From the NCBI GenBank assembly GCA_032209605.1, contig JASFXZ010000003.1, positions 32,824,762 through 32,888,761 of the forward strand: a DNA stretch of 64,000 nt. The letters are read 5' to 3'. The position numbers and the translations under genes were made by a program. Every line of letters starts with the position of its first letter. Position 1 is the stretch's first letter. The notes below the pieces were generated by a model. The model ran no database searches. It was given only the letters and a program-made list of their open reading frames with translations, and was not told the DNA's origin. Below, piece after piece: positions 22,765 to 33,100 of the stretch. Source of the stretch: Mactromeris polynyma (taxonomy: Eukaryota; Mollusca; Bivalvia; Venerida; Mactridae).

Positions 22765-23278
22765 CTGAGACAAAACGAATGCTTTATATTTATAATTTTC
22801 TATATGCCACATAACATATACAAGATTATGGTACAGTCAAATCTTATTACAATGACACCTGTCATACTGACAAATTCACATAACAATATCAATTTGATGG
22901 GGATCAATCTTTTACAACATAACTTGGATTGGTTTTAACAGAATATTTGTATACCGACAAAAAAGTCGGAAACCAAAATTGCAATGTAAATGAAATTTTC
23001 AGTAGGATGATTTTAGTTTGTAACTATACTTGGAAATATGTACATGAACCCTCAGCTCACGAAATGTCAATATATACTCCCATTCAATATTCTACATTTT
23101 TCTACTGAAATTCAGTATACCAACATTTTCGATTTATCACTATTTTTCTCAGTAACAAACAGTGTTGTTATATCGAGTCCTGACTGTATTACAAATAAAT
23201 AAGATTTTTCTTATCTTAAAATGCAGAAAACTTATATACAATCCTGTCAATAAACAAAGTTAATGTATAAATGATTAC

Positions 23279-23344
23279 CTTCTTATTTCTGGGTTTCCTA
23301 CATTTTTCAACTTGCTCCATAGTTTCCATATCTCCTGAAACAAA
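23279..23344 (-). CDS. Exon 5: short linker exon
   Basis: A 66-bp phase-0 exon lies between ...GTTTTAG and GTAATC and encodes 22 residues starting FVSGDMETMEQVEKC and ending in basic RKPRNKK. No domain is recognised. It begins the lysine/arginine-rich linker. Confidence 0.5.
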
Positions 23345-23571
23345 CTAAAACAAAGAAAAAGAGTAAGAACATGTCAATCATCATACAATATACTTGTTCT
23401 ATTAGGTTTCCTGACGTTTTTCAGCAGTATTTCAGTTATATACGGTTGTGGGTTTTCCTGACAATGTTTTCATGGACTGTACTATTATCAGTATTAACTA
23501 CCCTTTAAAAATTTCTTTTTCCATGAATGAATTGATATATCCCAAAATACAGACATAATATATGGAATTAC

Positions 23572-23808
23572 CTCAGCTCGAGCAATATCAGCATATGGAG
23601 TGTGGTAAATGTAGTTCTCAGCTCTAGACTCCAAGTCCTTGTCAGTGTGGACGTCTCCAAGAACAGGCCATTCTTCAACAATGAAGGATGGGGAGCTAAC
23701 AGAAAAGGGCTCCTCCTCTACACTAATGTTGGTTACAATGGCCCTGTGGCACAACTCTGCCCCTTCCACACTCAAGTGAAGGCCATCAGAGCCCAAATGT
23801 TGAGCAAC
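23572..23808 (-). CDS. Exon 4: SGNH hydrolase block V (DGLH) and tail
   Basis: The exon is 237 bp, phase 0 on both sides, between ATTAG and GTAATT. It begins VAQHLGSDGLHLSVEGAELC; Asp170 and His173 of D-x-x-H are the block V acid/base pair. With exons 1-3 this completes the Ser-Gly-Asn-His set, so the fold could be catalytically competent. After about residue 190 the sequence becomes acidic and Pro/Ser-rich (SVEEEPFSVSSPSF) and ends at GCT GAG. Confidence 0.75.
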
Positions 23809-24355
23809 CTAATGATATCAAAAAATTATTTAACAATATGGCTTTTATAACAAATCATAACATGTAATATGTTCAACTGTGAGTACTTAGTATAAGTTTT
23901 CTTTAATAATTAAAAAGGTTTTGGTCTACCGACAGACGTGCAAAACAATATACCAGTCCTCTTTAATAGAGCCACTAAGTATACCAGATTTTTAAAAGAC
24001 TATTTTCACAATTTATTTTAAGACATTGAATGTGAGATATTTCAATTTCATATCACTCTCGACACCTCATTTGTGATGGAACATAATATCACCACAACAG
24101 TATGCTAGAAAAGAAGTCATGTTTTCCATCTTCATGCTGAGCAATGGAAAACATGTGTACTAAGATTATGTTTTTTTGTATGACTTTGCTATGGACTATG
24201 GAGCAAACATCTAATCTCCCACACTCAGAAGCTCTACTGAGCCGAGTTATCAAAGCTGGTGTAATTTAATCTTCAATATATACTATTTACTTAACAGAAA
24301 AGAACTCATTTTTCCTACTCAATGTCAAGACATAATTCATAAAAGAATTGTTTAC

Positions 24356-24572
24356 CAGAAATCTACCACATGCGAGGAATCGAACATAAGGTGTACATGC
24401 ACTTATTTCCTTCAATGTGATGTTAGCACACACAATCCACTTCCGCATTGCCTTCAGTGTTGTTATTGGTACGTTCTTCCTCAGGCTGGGTCCCCGTTGT
24501 GGTATCTCACACAGTATAACTTCAGTGCTTGGACTAGTTTCATGAACTAGGTCACACACCTCAGTCACATTC
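24356..24572 (-). CDS. Exon 3: SGNH hydrolase middle segment
   Basis: The exon is 217 bp between TTTAG and a GTAAAC donor. Its first G completes Arg90 and 72 codons follow. It contains STEVILCEIPQRG, a hydrophobic strand followed by P-x-R that is typical of the strand after the GxND block in retroelement-associated and related SGNH proteins, then a helical segment. The start-codon ORF visible here (from 24598) begins in the intron and is not the real start. The 3' end is phase 0. Confidence 0.68.
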
Positions 24573-24642
24573 CTAAATTTGCACAATATTTCCTTCATTA
24601 GTTACCATAAAAAATATATGAGGAAATAATTAATAGTGAAAG

Positions 24643-25812
24643 CAGTCAGTCAGTCAGTCAGTCAGTCAGTCAGTCAGTCAGTCAGTCAGTCAGTCAGTCA
24701 GTCAGTCAGTCAGTCAGTCAGTCAGTCAGTCAGTCAGTCAGTCAGTCAGTCAGTCAGTCAGTCAGTCAGTCAGTCAGTCAGTCAGTCAGTCAGTCAGTCA
24801 GTCAGTCAGTCAGTCAGTCAGTCAGTCAGTCAGTCAGTCAGTCAGTCAGTCAGTCAGTCAGTCAGTCAGTCAGTCAGTCAGTCAGTCAGTCAGTCAGTCA
24901 GTCAGTCAGTCAGTCAGTCAGTCAGTCAGTCAGTCAGTCAGTCAGTCAGTCAGTCAGTCAGTCAGTCAGTCAGTCAGTCAGTCAGTCAGTCAGTCAGTCA
25001 GTCAGTCAGTCAGTCAGTCAGTCAGTCAGTCAGTCAGTCAGTCAGTCAGTCAGTCAGTCAGTCAGTCAGTCAGTCAGTCAGTCAGTCAGTCAGTCAGTCA
25101 GTCAGTCAGTCAGTCAGTCAGTCAGTCAGTCAGTCAGTCAGTCAGTCAGTCAGTCAGTCAGTCAGTCAGTCAGTCAGTCAGTCAGTCAGTCAGTCAGTCA
25201 GTCAGTCAGTCAGTCAGTCAGTCAGTCAGTCAGTCAGTCAGTCAGTCAGTCAGTCAGTCAGTCAGTCAGTCAGTCAGTCAGTCAGTCAGTCAGTCAGTCA
25301 GTCAGTCAGTCAGTCAGTCAGTCAGTCAGTCAGTCAGTCAGTCAGTCAGTCAGTCAGTCAGTCAGTCAGTCAGTCAGTCAGTCAGTCAGTCAGTCAGTCA
25401 GTCAGTCAGTCAGTCAGTCAGTCAGTCAGTCAGTCAGTCAGTCAGTCAGTCAGTCAGTCAGTCAGTCAGTCAGTCAGTCAGTCAGTCAGTCAGTCAGTCA
25501 GTCAGTCAGTCAGTCAGTCAGTCAGTCAGTCAGTCAGTCAGTCAGTCAGTCAGTCAGTCAGTCAGTCAGTCAGTCAGTCAGTCAGTCAGTCAGTCAGTCA
25601 GTCAGTCAGTCAGTCAGTCAGTCAGTCAGTCAGTCAGTCAGTCAGTCAGTCAGTCAGTCAGTCAGTCAGTCAGTCAGTCAGTCAGTCAGTCAGTCAGTCA
25701 GTCAGTCAGTCAGTCAGTCAGTCAGTCAGTCAGTCAGTCAGTCAGTCAGTCAGTCAGTCAGTCAGTCAGTCAGTCAGTCAGTCAGTCAGTCAGTCAGTCA
25801 GTCAGTCAGTCA
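24643..25812. repeat. (CAGT)n microsatellite, 292.5 units
   Basis: A 1170-bp tract, the reverse complement counterpart of 925-2422 but 328 bp (82 units) shorter. It lies in intron 2 of the right copy. Confidence 0.98.
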
Positions 25813-25951
25813 TGAAATAAGGGTGATACAATAATACAGCATTAATGATTAACAGGACTCATTCATGTTTCAGTCTCTGCTTGGTAATTGAAATCATGAG
25901 GTTACCTAATTTCAAATTTCTTCTTAGAAATCATAAATAGAGAAATATTAA

Positions 25952-26255
25952 GATCAGCTGTTCATGAAGATCAAAACAAAATCTGGTTGATTGAGAAATA
26001 ACAGTTCAATGCAAAAAAGGCAATCAAACATCAGCAAAGTAGTGCTTATATAACCAACCTGTAGAACAAAATATCATTGTTCAGCACATCATTGGATCCC
26101 AGGGATCAGCTGTTCATGAAGATCAAAACAAAATCTGGTTGATTGAGAAATAACAGTTCAATGCAAAAAAGGCAATCAAACATCAGCAAAGTAGTGCTTA
26201 TATAACCAACCTGTAGAACAAAATATCATTGTTCAGCACATCATTGGATCCCAGG
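25952..26255. repeat. 152-bp tandem duplication, right arm only
   Basis: 25952-26103 and 26104-26255 are the same 152-bp sequence head to tail. The left arm has one copy. The unit covers the last 45 bp of exon 2, its donor and the start of intron 2, so a decoy partial exon with a functional-looking donor follows the true one. Confidence 0.93.
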
Positions 26256-26343
26256 AACAAGTACAGTTGTTTGTAGCTGACCTTCTTCAAACACACACTC
26301 AGCTGATTCCTGAACATTTTCTTATCATCAATGTATCTAGCTC
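26211..26343 (-). CDS. Exon 2: SGNH hydrolase block III (GSND)
   Basis: The acceptor ...TTTGTAG is followed by 133 bp that read ARYIDDKKMF...YLFLGSND..., ending in a CAG|GTTGGT donor with two bases over (phase 2). GSND at predicted residues 77-80 is the GxND block III of SGNH hydrolases, where Asn helps form the oxyanion hole. The last 45 bp and the donor lie inside a 152-bp tandem duplication, so a second partial copy of this exon end sits in the intron at 26059-26103. Confidence 0.75.
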
Positions 26344-26577
26344 CTACAAATTATGAAATTAAGCAATAATTATACAATGAACAAGAGCAGTTTTCAAAAA
26401 TGGTATCTTTACAAATCTGTTGAACGAGCATTTACCTTGAACTAACCTATGATGAGTATTAAACACGGAATATTTACCAGTTACCTGCAGTGCCATTTTA
26501 AATAACTGTGTGGTATTGTTGCGACCTGAGATTTGACAGAGGACCTTTCACTCTCGAAGCAGACGCTGGGTAACTAC

Positions 26578-26993
26578 TAGTGGTGCAACAATATACCGGT
26601 ACCGGTATATTGCAATACAGCGTCTGGCCAATACGTATTGTGGTACGACTTCCCTGTATTGCGATATTTTATCTAATATTTCAGCACATATTGCAAACAA
26701 TGTAGCCGACTTTTAAAACTATTGAAGACCGCTACATCTTTTAGAATGTCTAGTATCTTAGATCAAATGGGTCGCCGTTTGTAGAGACATCAAAAAGTTG
26801 CCACCACAGCCAACCGATGTATAAGGCAATGCCGCCTTCAGTGTTTCCCTTTGATTCCTGTTTGATTTTGATGCTATAGCTACAAGGAAATAAATCTATG
26901 GGTTCAGTTTCATTGTGTTTTTCTTTACATAAAAGTGTGTAATGTATTGCGATACATATCGCAATACGGGTTGGCTGTATCGTTGCACCCCTA
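26578..26993. mobile_element. hAT-type MITE with 8-bp target-site duplication
   Basis: A 416-bp element with TIRs TAGTGGTGCAACAATA and TAGGGGTGCAACGATA is flanked by perfect 8-bp duplications GTAACTAC (26570-26577 and 26994-27001). The 8-bp duplication and the GGTGCAAC termini fit hAT elements. It has no coding capacity. It lies in intron 1 of the composite gene and contains the palindrome ATACCGGTACCGGTAT. Confidence 0.88.
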
Positions 26994-27209
26994 GTAACTA
27001 CAGATGCAGACTAATATTCCTGTTTAGTTTGATGAATGAACAGTGTAATGGTAGCTCAAACACTACTAAAGTTAAATGCAACAAATTGGAGACAAACAAT
27101 TTGACAGATGACAAATCTATATATGCCCCCTCTTAACGCAATTGGTGGTGTTGGTGGTGGTTAAGTAAAAACCATTTGCAATAGATTCAAAAAGATTAAA
27201 CAGACTCAC

Positions 27210-27345
27210 CAGAGACGGGTAGACACTCTATTGTTGCATCTTCATCCACAACATTGTTGATTCGATGAACATTGGAATCACCAGCAACCAATGCTAACGG
27301 AAAACCTGAAACTAAAACTTCCTCCAACCGATCAACATAATCCAT
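27210..27345 (-). CDS. Exon 1: SGNH hydrolase block I (GDS)
   Basis: The exon starts at an ATG (27345-27343) and reads 45 codons plus one base to a GTGAGT donor. Residues 18-27 read ALVAGDSNVH, the block I nucleophile motif of SGNH/GDSL hydrolases, with Ser24 as the predicted nucleophile. The single leftover G joins GA of exon 2 to make Gly46, and the next residues (ARYID) fit the block II region. There is no signal peptide, so an intracellular protein is expected. This exon lies outside the visible inverted duplication, so the left copy lacks it within this window. Confidence 0.72.
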
Positions 27346-28270
27346 ACTGTATCAAATCTACTATAGAAAGCCAGTAAAAGATCAGAAATTCAAAGCTTAT
27401 ATCAATTCTCACACCAGAAAGTAGGTAGCAGCCTACTACTGAGAAGTCAGAATCTTTAATAATTAAATATCAATACAATATCAAAAACAAAACAAACTAT
27501 TCTCAAAACAAACTATTCTCACGTCTGGAAGTAGGTAGCAGCCTAGTCCAAAACGATTAACTAATCTTAATCACAAAACAAACTGATCTTAATGATTAGT
27601 AACTGATTCTCACGCCCCAAAGTAGGTAGGTACCTATTGTAAAGCAAACAGAATCAACAATAGTCTAAAGAAAACAAAATCAACAATAATTTGTCAAAAC
27701 AAAAAGTTCTTACCCCAAAAGTAGGTAGTCACCTATTCCAGAGCTTTTACACTAATCTAACAACAAACGAAATGATCCCAATCACAGATTCGGACGTCCG
27801 GTATAAGGCAGAGGCCTTATTCAGAGCAATATAATCTACAGAACGATTTTTTGAGCACAAAAAGAAAGGATCGCGAAAATACAATACAAATATTCCGCAA
27901 AACCAAATCTTCTAAGTAAGAGAAACTATGTGCTCAAACAGACTAATGCCAGGAAGAAATGAGGGCAGATCTCACACACAGTACACTTTAAGCAACTATA
28001 TACGTCTCGATATCGCTTTGAGTCGTGAAAATTGCAATAAGCAAAGTGTAACGTGTCTTTCATCAACGGTATAAACCTCCGAAAGAAAGAGTATCCACGA
28101 TTCGAGTATTTCCCGCCACTAGACTCCGACTGTGGCCGCCACTTTCCGTATATTTCCGTGAGATAATACCATATTTGGTCATTGCCCGCTAGAGACCAAC
28201 AGGCCTCTGATGGGACTGGATACGCTGTCTTATCGATAAAATTATCTCCCCTGAAAATGTCGTATCGGGC
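27346..28270 (-). promoter_or_regulatory. Upstream region of the composite gene with four repeated boxes
   Basis: A box of about 25 bp with core AAGTAGGTAG, usually preceded by CTCAC or TTACC and followed by CCTA, occurs four times with the core starting near 27419, 27529, 27620 and 27719, all in the same orientation and 90-110 bp apart. The boxes lie about 75-375 bp upstream of the ATG, separated by AC-rich sequence. They could be promoter elements or subterminal transposase-binding repeats; neither is proven. Beyond 27800 I see no recognisable TATA box or gene. Confidence 0.45.
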
Positions 28271-29940
28271 GATATCGATTTCTGATTTGGTTGATTTTTT
28301 CCAATAGAAACAAAGAAGGGAAAAAACTTTGAACAGCTATCATTTTCATAAAATTAAATATAAAACATTTATTAACCTTTTGAAGCATTGGTCATTCTTT
28401 CCTCTTTACAATGATATAAAAAATAATATTTTAAAGTGAAATATTAATGCTTCCAGCGCGAGTTTAATGAAATCCCCATTTTGCGTATAAATCGCAACAG
28501 TTTCTATATAGAAACTGTTTAAAAATAATATATATGTCTATTTCATTCTTCTGTAATTTAGTTCTTATTATTTTTAGAATATTTATTAACCTATTGAAGT
28601 AATCTGCAAACAATTATGATTCTATTTATGCTTTTATTTTTAAATTATGTTGATGTCTTCGTGCTTCCAGATACGTTTAAAAGTTGACTTGTTTGAGATT
28701 TTCCTTTCAGCTTTCAGTCATAACATAGATGTCAATACCGATTCAAATTCTTGCTAAATAAAATGTGCATTATTTGGTGGTTTATTTCTTAAATAACTAA
28801 AGGATTTGGTAAATTAATATTCATTTTGAAACGATATATTTCAATAAGTTATAGATACAAATATACACTTCGTGCATTTTTTGTCACTAATAAACTCTCA
28901 ATTATCCAAGTGTGAAAGTTCCCCGCATTACCCTTTAATTCGGCAATACAAACGTGATAATTTCTGTGATCTATATAACTCGACAACTTTTGTCTTTGTT
29001 TCCGACAGTTTTCGAGTTACTCACAAACTCGTAGGACGTAGAGATATTTGTTTGCTATAAACATTGTAATATGTTTTATGCAATAAAATGATATTGTATT
29101 GTATTATATAAAGTTGGAAGAAAGTGTGCACTTTTGCCTGTACAATTAACTCGGTGCAAACTACTGATCTAGACATGATGCATTCATTTTCTTATTGTAA
29201 CTGCCTCTTTACCATTGTATTTGTATTTTGTATATTATGTACTCATGTTGTCATGTTTTACATGAACTGAGAAAATGTAATAAACTTGTATAGTAGAATT
29301 TAGTAAGTGACGTTAATTAATGTAATGTAATGATTCGAACCCCCTATTTGCAATATATCCGTCTGTTATAATTGATAAGTCGGATAAATGGTCGGGAAAA
29401 AATGGGCAACATGGACGTCGGTTAAGACTTTTTTCATCATTTAGTTCTCAGAAAACACTGCAACGTTTTGATGCTTGAAGTTCCGCGGCAGAACTACCAG
29501 TCTCATAAATTAATATGTTGTGTGAATTGGAAACTCATAGTTTAGCATTTTGGTACCAAATTTGACATATGTTGTTGAAAAATAATGTTTTCTTAAAGAC
29601 AATTAACATTTCTTAACAAAGTGACCCCCACAAAATCCACACGTGCTGAGATTTTTTTTGGTGTCATGCTGTGCCGATCAGTGGATAAGGGCATTGATTG
29701 CTATCTCCTGTCATACATGGGGGCCCCAGTTTATCACCTATACACAAGTGGACACAAAACATCCTTTTCATTACATTGTAAAGCAATAAATTAATATTGT
29801 ATAATGGATGCATTATAATTTACTAAGATATTTGCGAATTGAAATGCAACTGAACGCTTCTTTTAAAACAGTAGGATTGAAAACTGCCTGCAAAAATAAT
29901 TCAGTATTTTATTTACAAACTATGTTTTTCACATCTACTA
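28271..29940. other. Non-coding stretch
   Basis: Very AT-rich. A perfect 22-bp palindrome ACAGTTTCTATATAGAAACT(GT) lies at 28497-28518. No gene recognised. Confidence 0.5.
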
Positions 29941-29951
29941 ATTTTTAAATA

Positions 29952-30116
29952 CACGATATTTTGGCTGATCGAAAAAATAACAACGATTAATAAGTACTGT
30001 CAATGTTATCTGACCCCGCACGATGTCATTCAAGACAAATTTTGTATACTTGCTGAATGGACATAAGTGTTTGTTTATATTTAAAATGTTATTGTTTGAT
30101 CAGCCAAATTATCGTG
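29952..30116. mobile_element. 165-bp MITE
   Basis: The left end CACGATATTTTGGCTGATCG and the reverse complement of the right end CACGATAATTTGGCTGATCA match over about 30 bp with few differences. There is no coding content and no clear target duplication. Confidence 0.65.
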
Positions 30117-33100
30117 GATGCATTATATATTATGTATTAATTACCATTTCAATGAATATTAAATAACGATGACATTTATGTATGTATTTTTTGTTACTTT
30201 ATGCAGTAGAAATAAAGATTAAATTATACGTTGCTATCTAATATTTCCCGACAGTAATTAATAATTTCACTTTTTGGCACCTTTTCACCTATAACAAAAT
30301 GTACATTGTGCATAATGACCATCATCATACACATTTTGGCCCTTTGTATAAAGCTGGTCATGTCAGCTGTCCTAAATAATCGATAATGAAATCAGACCCC
30401 CTATTGGTTATATCTTTGGAAAATCCAAATAACAATAATGATCGGGAAATCTCCAATATCGATCGATGTCAAATCAATCGATGTAAAGGGAGACCACTTA
30501 TTTTAGTCGGTGGTCTTTATAAACAGGGGAAGTAACAACCGCCAAAGGAGCTGCATTCTTCAGTATGAGGGGGATTAATGGATGGAAAATATCACTGGAC
30601 AAGTCAAGACGCTTGACGAAGTTCGTTGACGTTAGCATGTGGGTTAAGACGTTGTTTTTTTTAATTGAAGCGTTTTCGTTCACTTAACAACAATATCAGT
30701 AAGACAAGTAAAACAAATTGACCGAATACCACACGGGACATGTTGAACAATTCATGCACGTGCAATCGAGTCTCACGTTGTGGACGATTAACAGTGCAAA
30801 CATAATTCCTAAAATTCATGAATTCTGATAACACACACCAAGGCTAATTTTACCTATCTACTTTCTTTACACAATGAGTTCTTTAACACAACAAACACTA
30901 TGTGTACAAATCGGAAGTTTCTTTTTTTGTTCAGTATATATATTACGCTCATATTGCATTTATATTTGTCTGTCCGAGTGTGCATCTACCTGTTGATCCT
31001 CGGTTACATGTGTAGTTTGTAGGTGCAATATTAATTGTGTATGATATATGCCATTGTATGCCATTATTCATGTTTTAATTATCTTTGAAGATTATTGTAT
31101 AGTCTCTTATAACTCAATTTGAGTGGTGATATACATGTTATAAGTTATAACTATTGCAGTTGGTAATATGTACAATGTTTATTGACAAAACTGAATTACA
31201 TACTATTAAAAGTTACCTATATACATCAGTTCTCCCGCGATATTATCGAAACTTTTATAGAATTATGTAATACATGTATAAACAAATCCAGAACAAAGCT
31301 ATGACATAAAATACCCCAAATGACCCTGCCGTAGGGATAGAGTATAACTACGCGGGTAGTAATTAACAAATATCGTAAATGAGATTCAAGAGAAGAGACA
31401 ACGTGGATTGACATGGTGCTGATACCCATTGGTTATCATTTTCAGTACTGAAACTAGTCGCCTCACATTAAAATGAAACGAATGAACAACTCGCACTCCA
31501 ATGTTAGCAACACCACGAAAACAAACAAAGTTATTTATGCATGTACACTGAACACATTTTCTAAACGTCCATGTAATAAAATACAAATTAAATAAAACGG
31601 TTTTACGTGCCAAGTTGAAATTTGGCATTCTAGTATTATAAATGGTACTTTGTCGAATTCTATAAAGAAAATACCTATTTATCTTCATGGTTGCCCACGC
31701 GTGACAGTGAGTACGATTTTCAACTTTTGGCACGTGGATCACATAAATTATATAGTTAGCGGTTAATTTCATTTCAATGCACTCCACGTTGTATGTCCAA
31801 AACGAAAAACAGAAAAGATGCCAACGAAGACCATTGAAGAACGCTCCAGGGCCGACGGTATGATTGATTATGGTACTCTGATATGACAGGTATGACTAAC
31901 TTTATAAATTAATTAATCAATTCAAATAGCATTTGGAAAATAATTATAAAAATGTATAGTTTTTGAATTATTGACCACTTTTTATAAATACATAAATAAG
32001 TGTATTTTAGGTTGCCCGTCTGTTCAATAGGAGTAAATTTGCACATTTTTTCTGTTCTTATATTTTGACGAATTAACAAGTCGATTTTTAGAAATTGTGT
32101 TCAGTTTGTGCTTAGGAGAAGTGGGTAATCAAACTCAGTCCTCATACCCCAGAAACGGTGCTGTTGATGTGAATCGACTAAGTTGTTCAGAAGACATGTG
32201 GATCCGAAAAGTCTCGTGGTCAAATACCACAGGAAGGTTGTTAGCCACCATAGTTCTGGTTTTCCCTCCGATAAGGATTACTTTTCTATGGCTGTGGAAC
32301 CAATGACATACCGCCGTTGCATACTTGGCAAACTAACTACCGGGACATAAGGAAGCAGTTTTGCATAACATAAGGCCCCGTTTCATAGCCGATCTTAAGA
32401 CGAAGACTGTATCTTATCATAAACCCTATCTTACGTTAACGTAGCTACGAAAATGTGTTGCATGAACATTAGCTGAACTTAACTAAGTTCATCGTAGAAT
32501 TTGTCGTAACTTTACGAATACATTAGAACACTCTTAGTACGTTCACACTATCGTTAAGTGTCATGGGCGCCCCCATACGAATCCACGATGTACGTGTTAC
32601 TTGTTTTTGTGACCGTAACATGATATAATTTTATGTAATTATAAATACGCCAAAATGTCGTACAAATGTTTGATTTTATTACCGAAACGACACGGTATAC
32701 TATATGTCTCTACTAGGTTAGGGTTACCTGTATATTGTACCCGAGTATCAGAGACAGTTACAATATAATAATAGGCGTGGTTAAACTCATGGTATTAAAC
32801 AATTAAAGAATAAGCTATATCACAACACAACACTTTGAATATTTCCAACATTTCTATAAGCCTTTAATGTAATGTAAACTGTGTAAACTGTTTTCTGTGG
32901 AAATTCAGACAATTATTTGGACAAGTTAATAAAACAGAATATGAGTTGAGCCAATTGGCTAGGGACGAGTTGGCCTAACACCGCGTTGTGTGGTTAAACA
33001 GGCACATGGTTAGCTCATTCGGATGAGAACCGTGCTAGTCTTGAGGGTGTTGACACTGTATCATATAGTATGTATTTTATCCTAATGTAGGGGAGATAAC

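Larger units (their letters stand above)
20108..26888 (-). repeat. Right arm of inverted duplication
   Basis: This is the reverse complement of 1-6957. The right arm continues without a break into the rest of the transposon gene on both sides, so it is the contiguous version of the locus. The spacer between arms is about 13.1 kb and includes the 200-N gap. Confidence 0.95.
13752..27345 (-). mobile_element. Composite SGNH-hydrolase / zinc-finger / 2A / KDZ-like transposase gene (about 15 exons)
   Basis: Exons on the minus strand were chained by GT-AG sites and phase: 27345-27210, 26343-26211, 24572-24356, 23808-23572, 23344-23279, 22764-22675, 21519-21426, 21186-21100, 20660-20517, (20214-20179, uncertain), 20016-19944, 19359-19286, 18864-18685, 18316-18218 and 17990-13752. 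The order is SGNH hydrolase, basic linker, C2H2 finger, 2A motif, two C-x4-C C2H2 fingers, SWIM-like motifs and KDZ-type DDE core. A transposase core at the 3' end suggests an intron-bearing DNA transposon rather than a host gene; the 2A motif implies two proteins from one message. The frame is not kept between exons 6 and 7. No terminal inverted repeats or target-site duplication were identified, so the element limits are unknown. Exon structure is inference from splice consensus without transcript data. Confidence 0.7.

Noticed and set aside
12738..27745. Shared GTAGGTAG word between the upstream boxes and the 53-bp minisatellite as element-end signals
   Set aside because: The common stretch is too short and the contexts differ; chance is likely.
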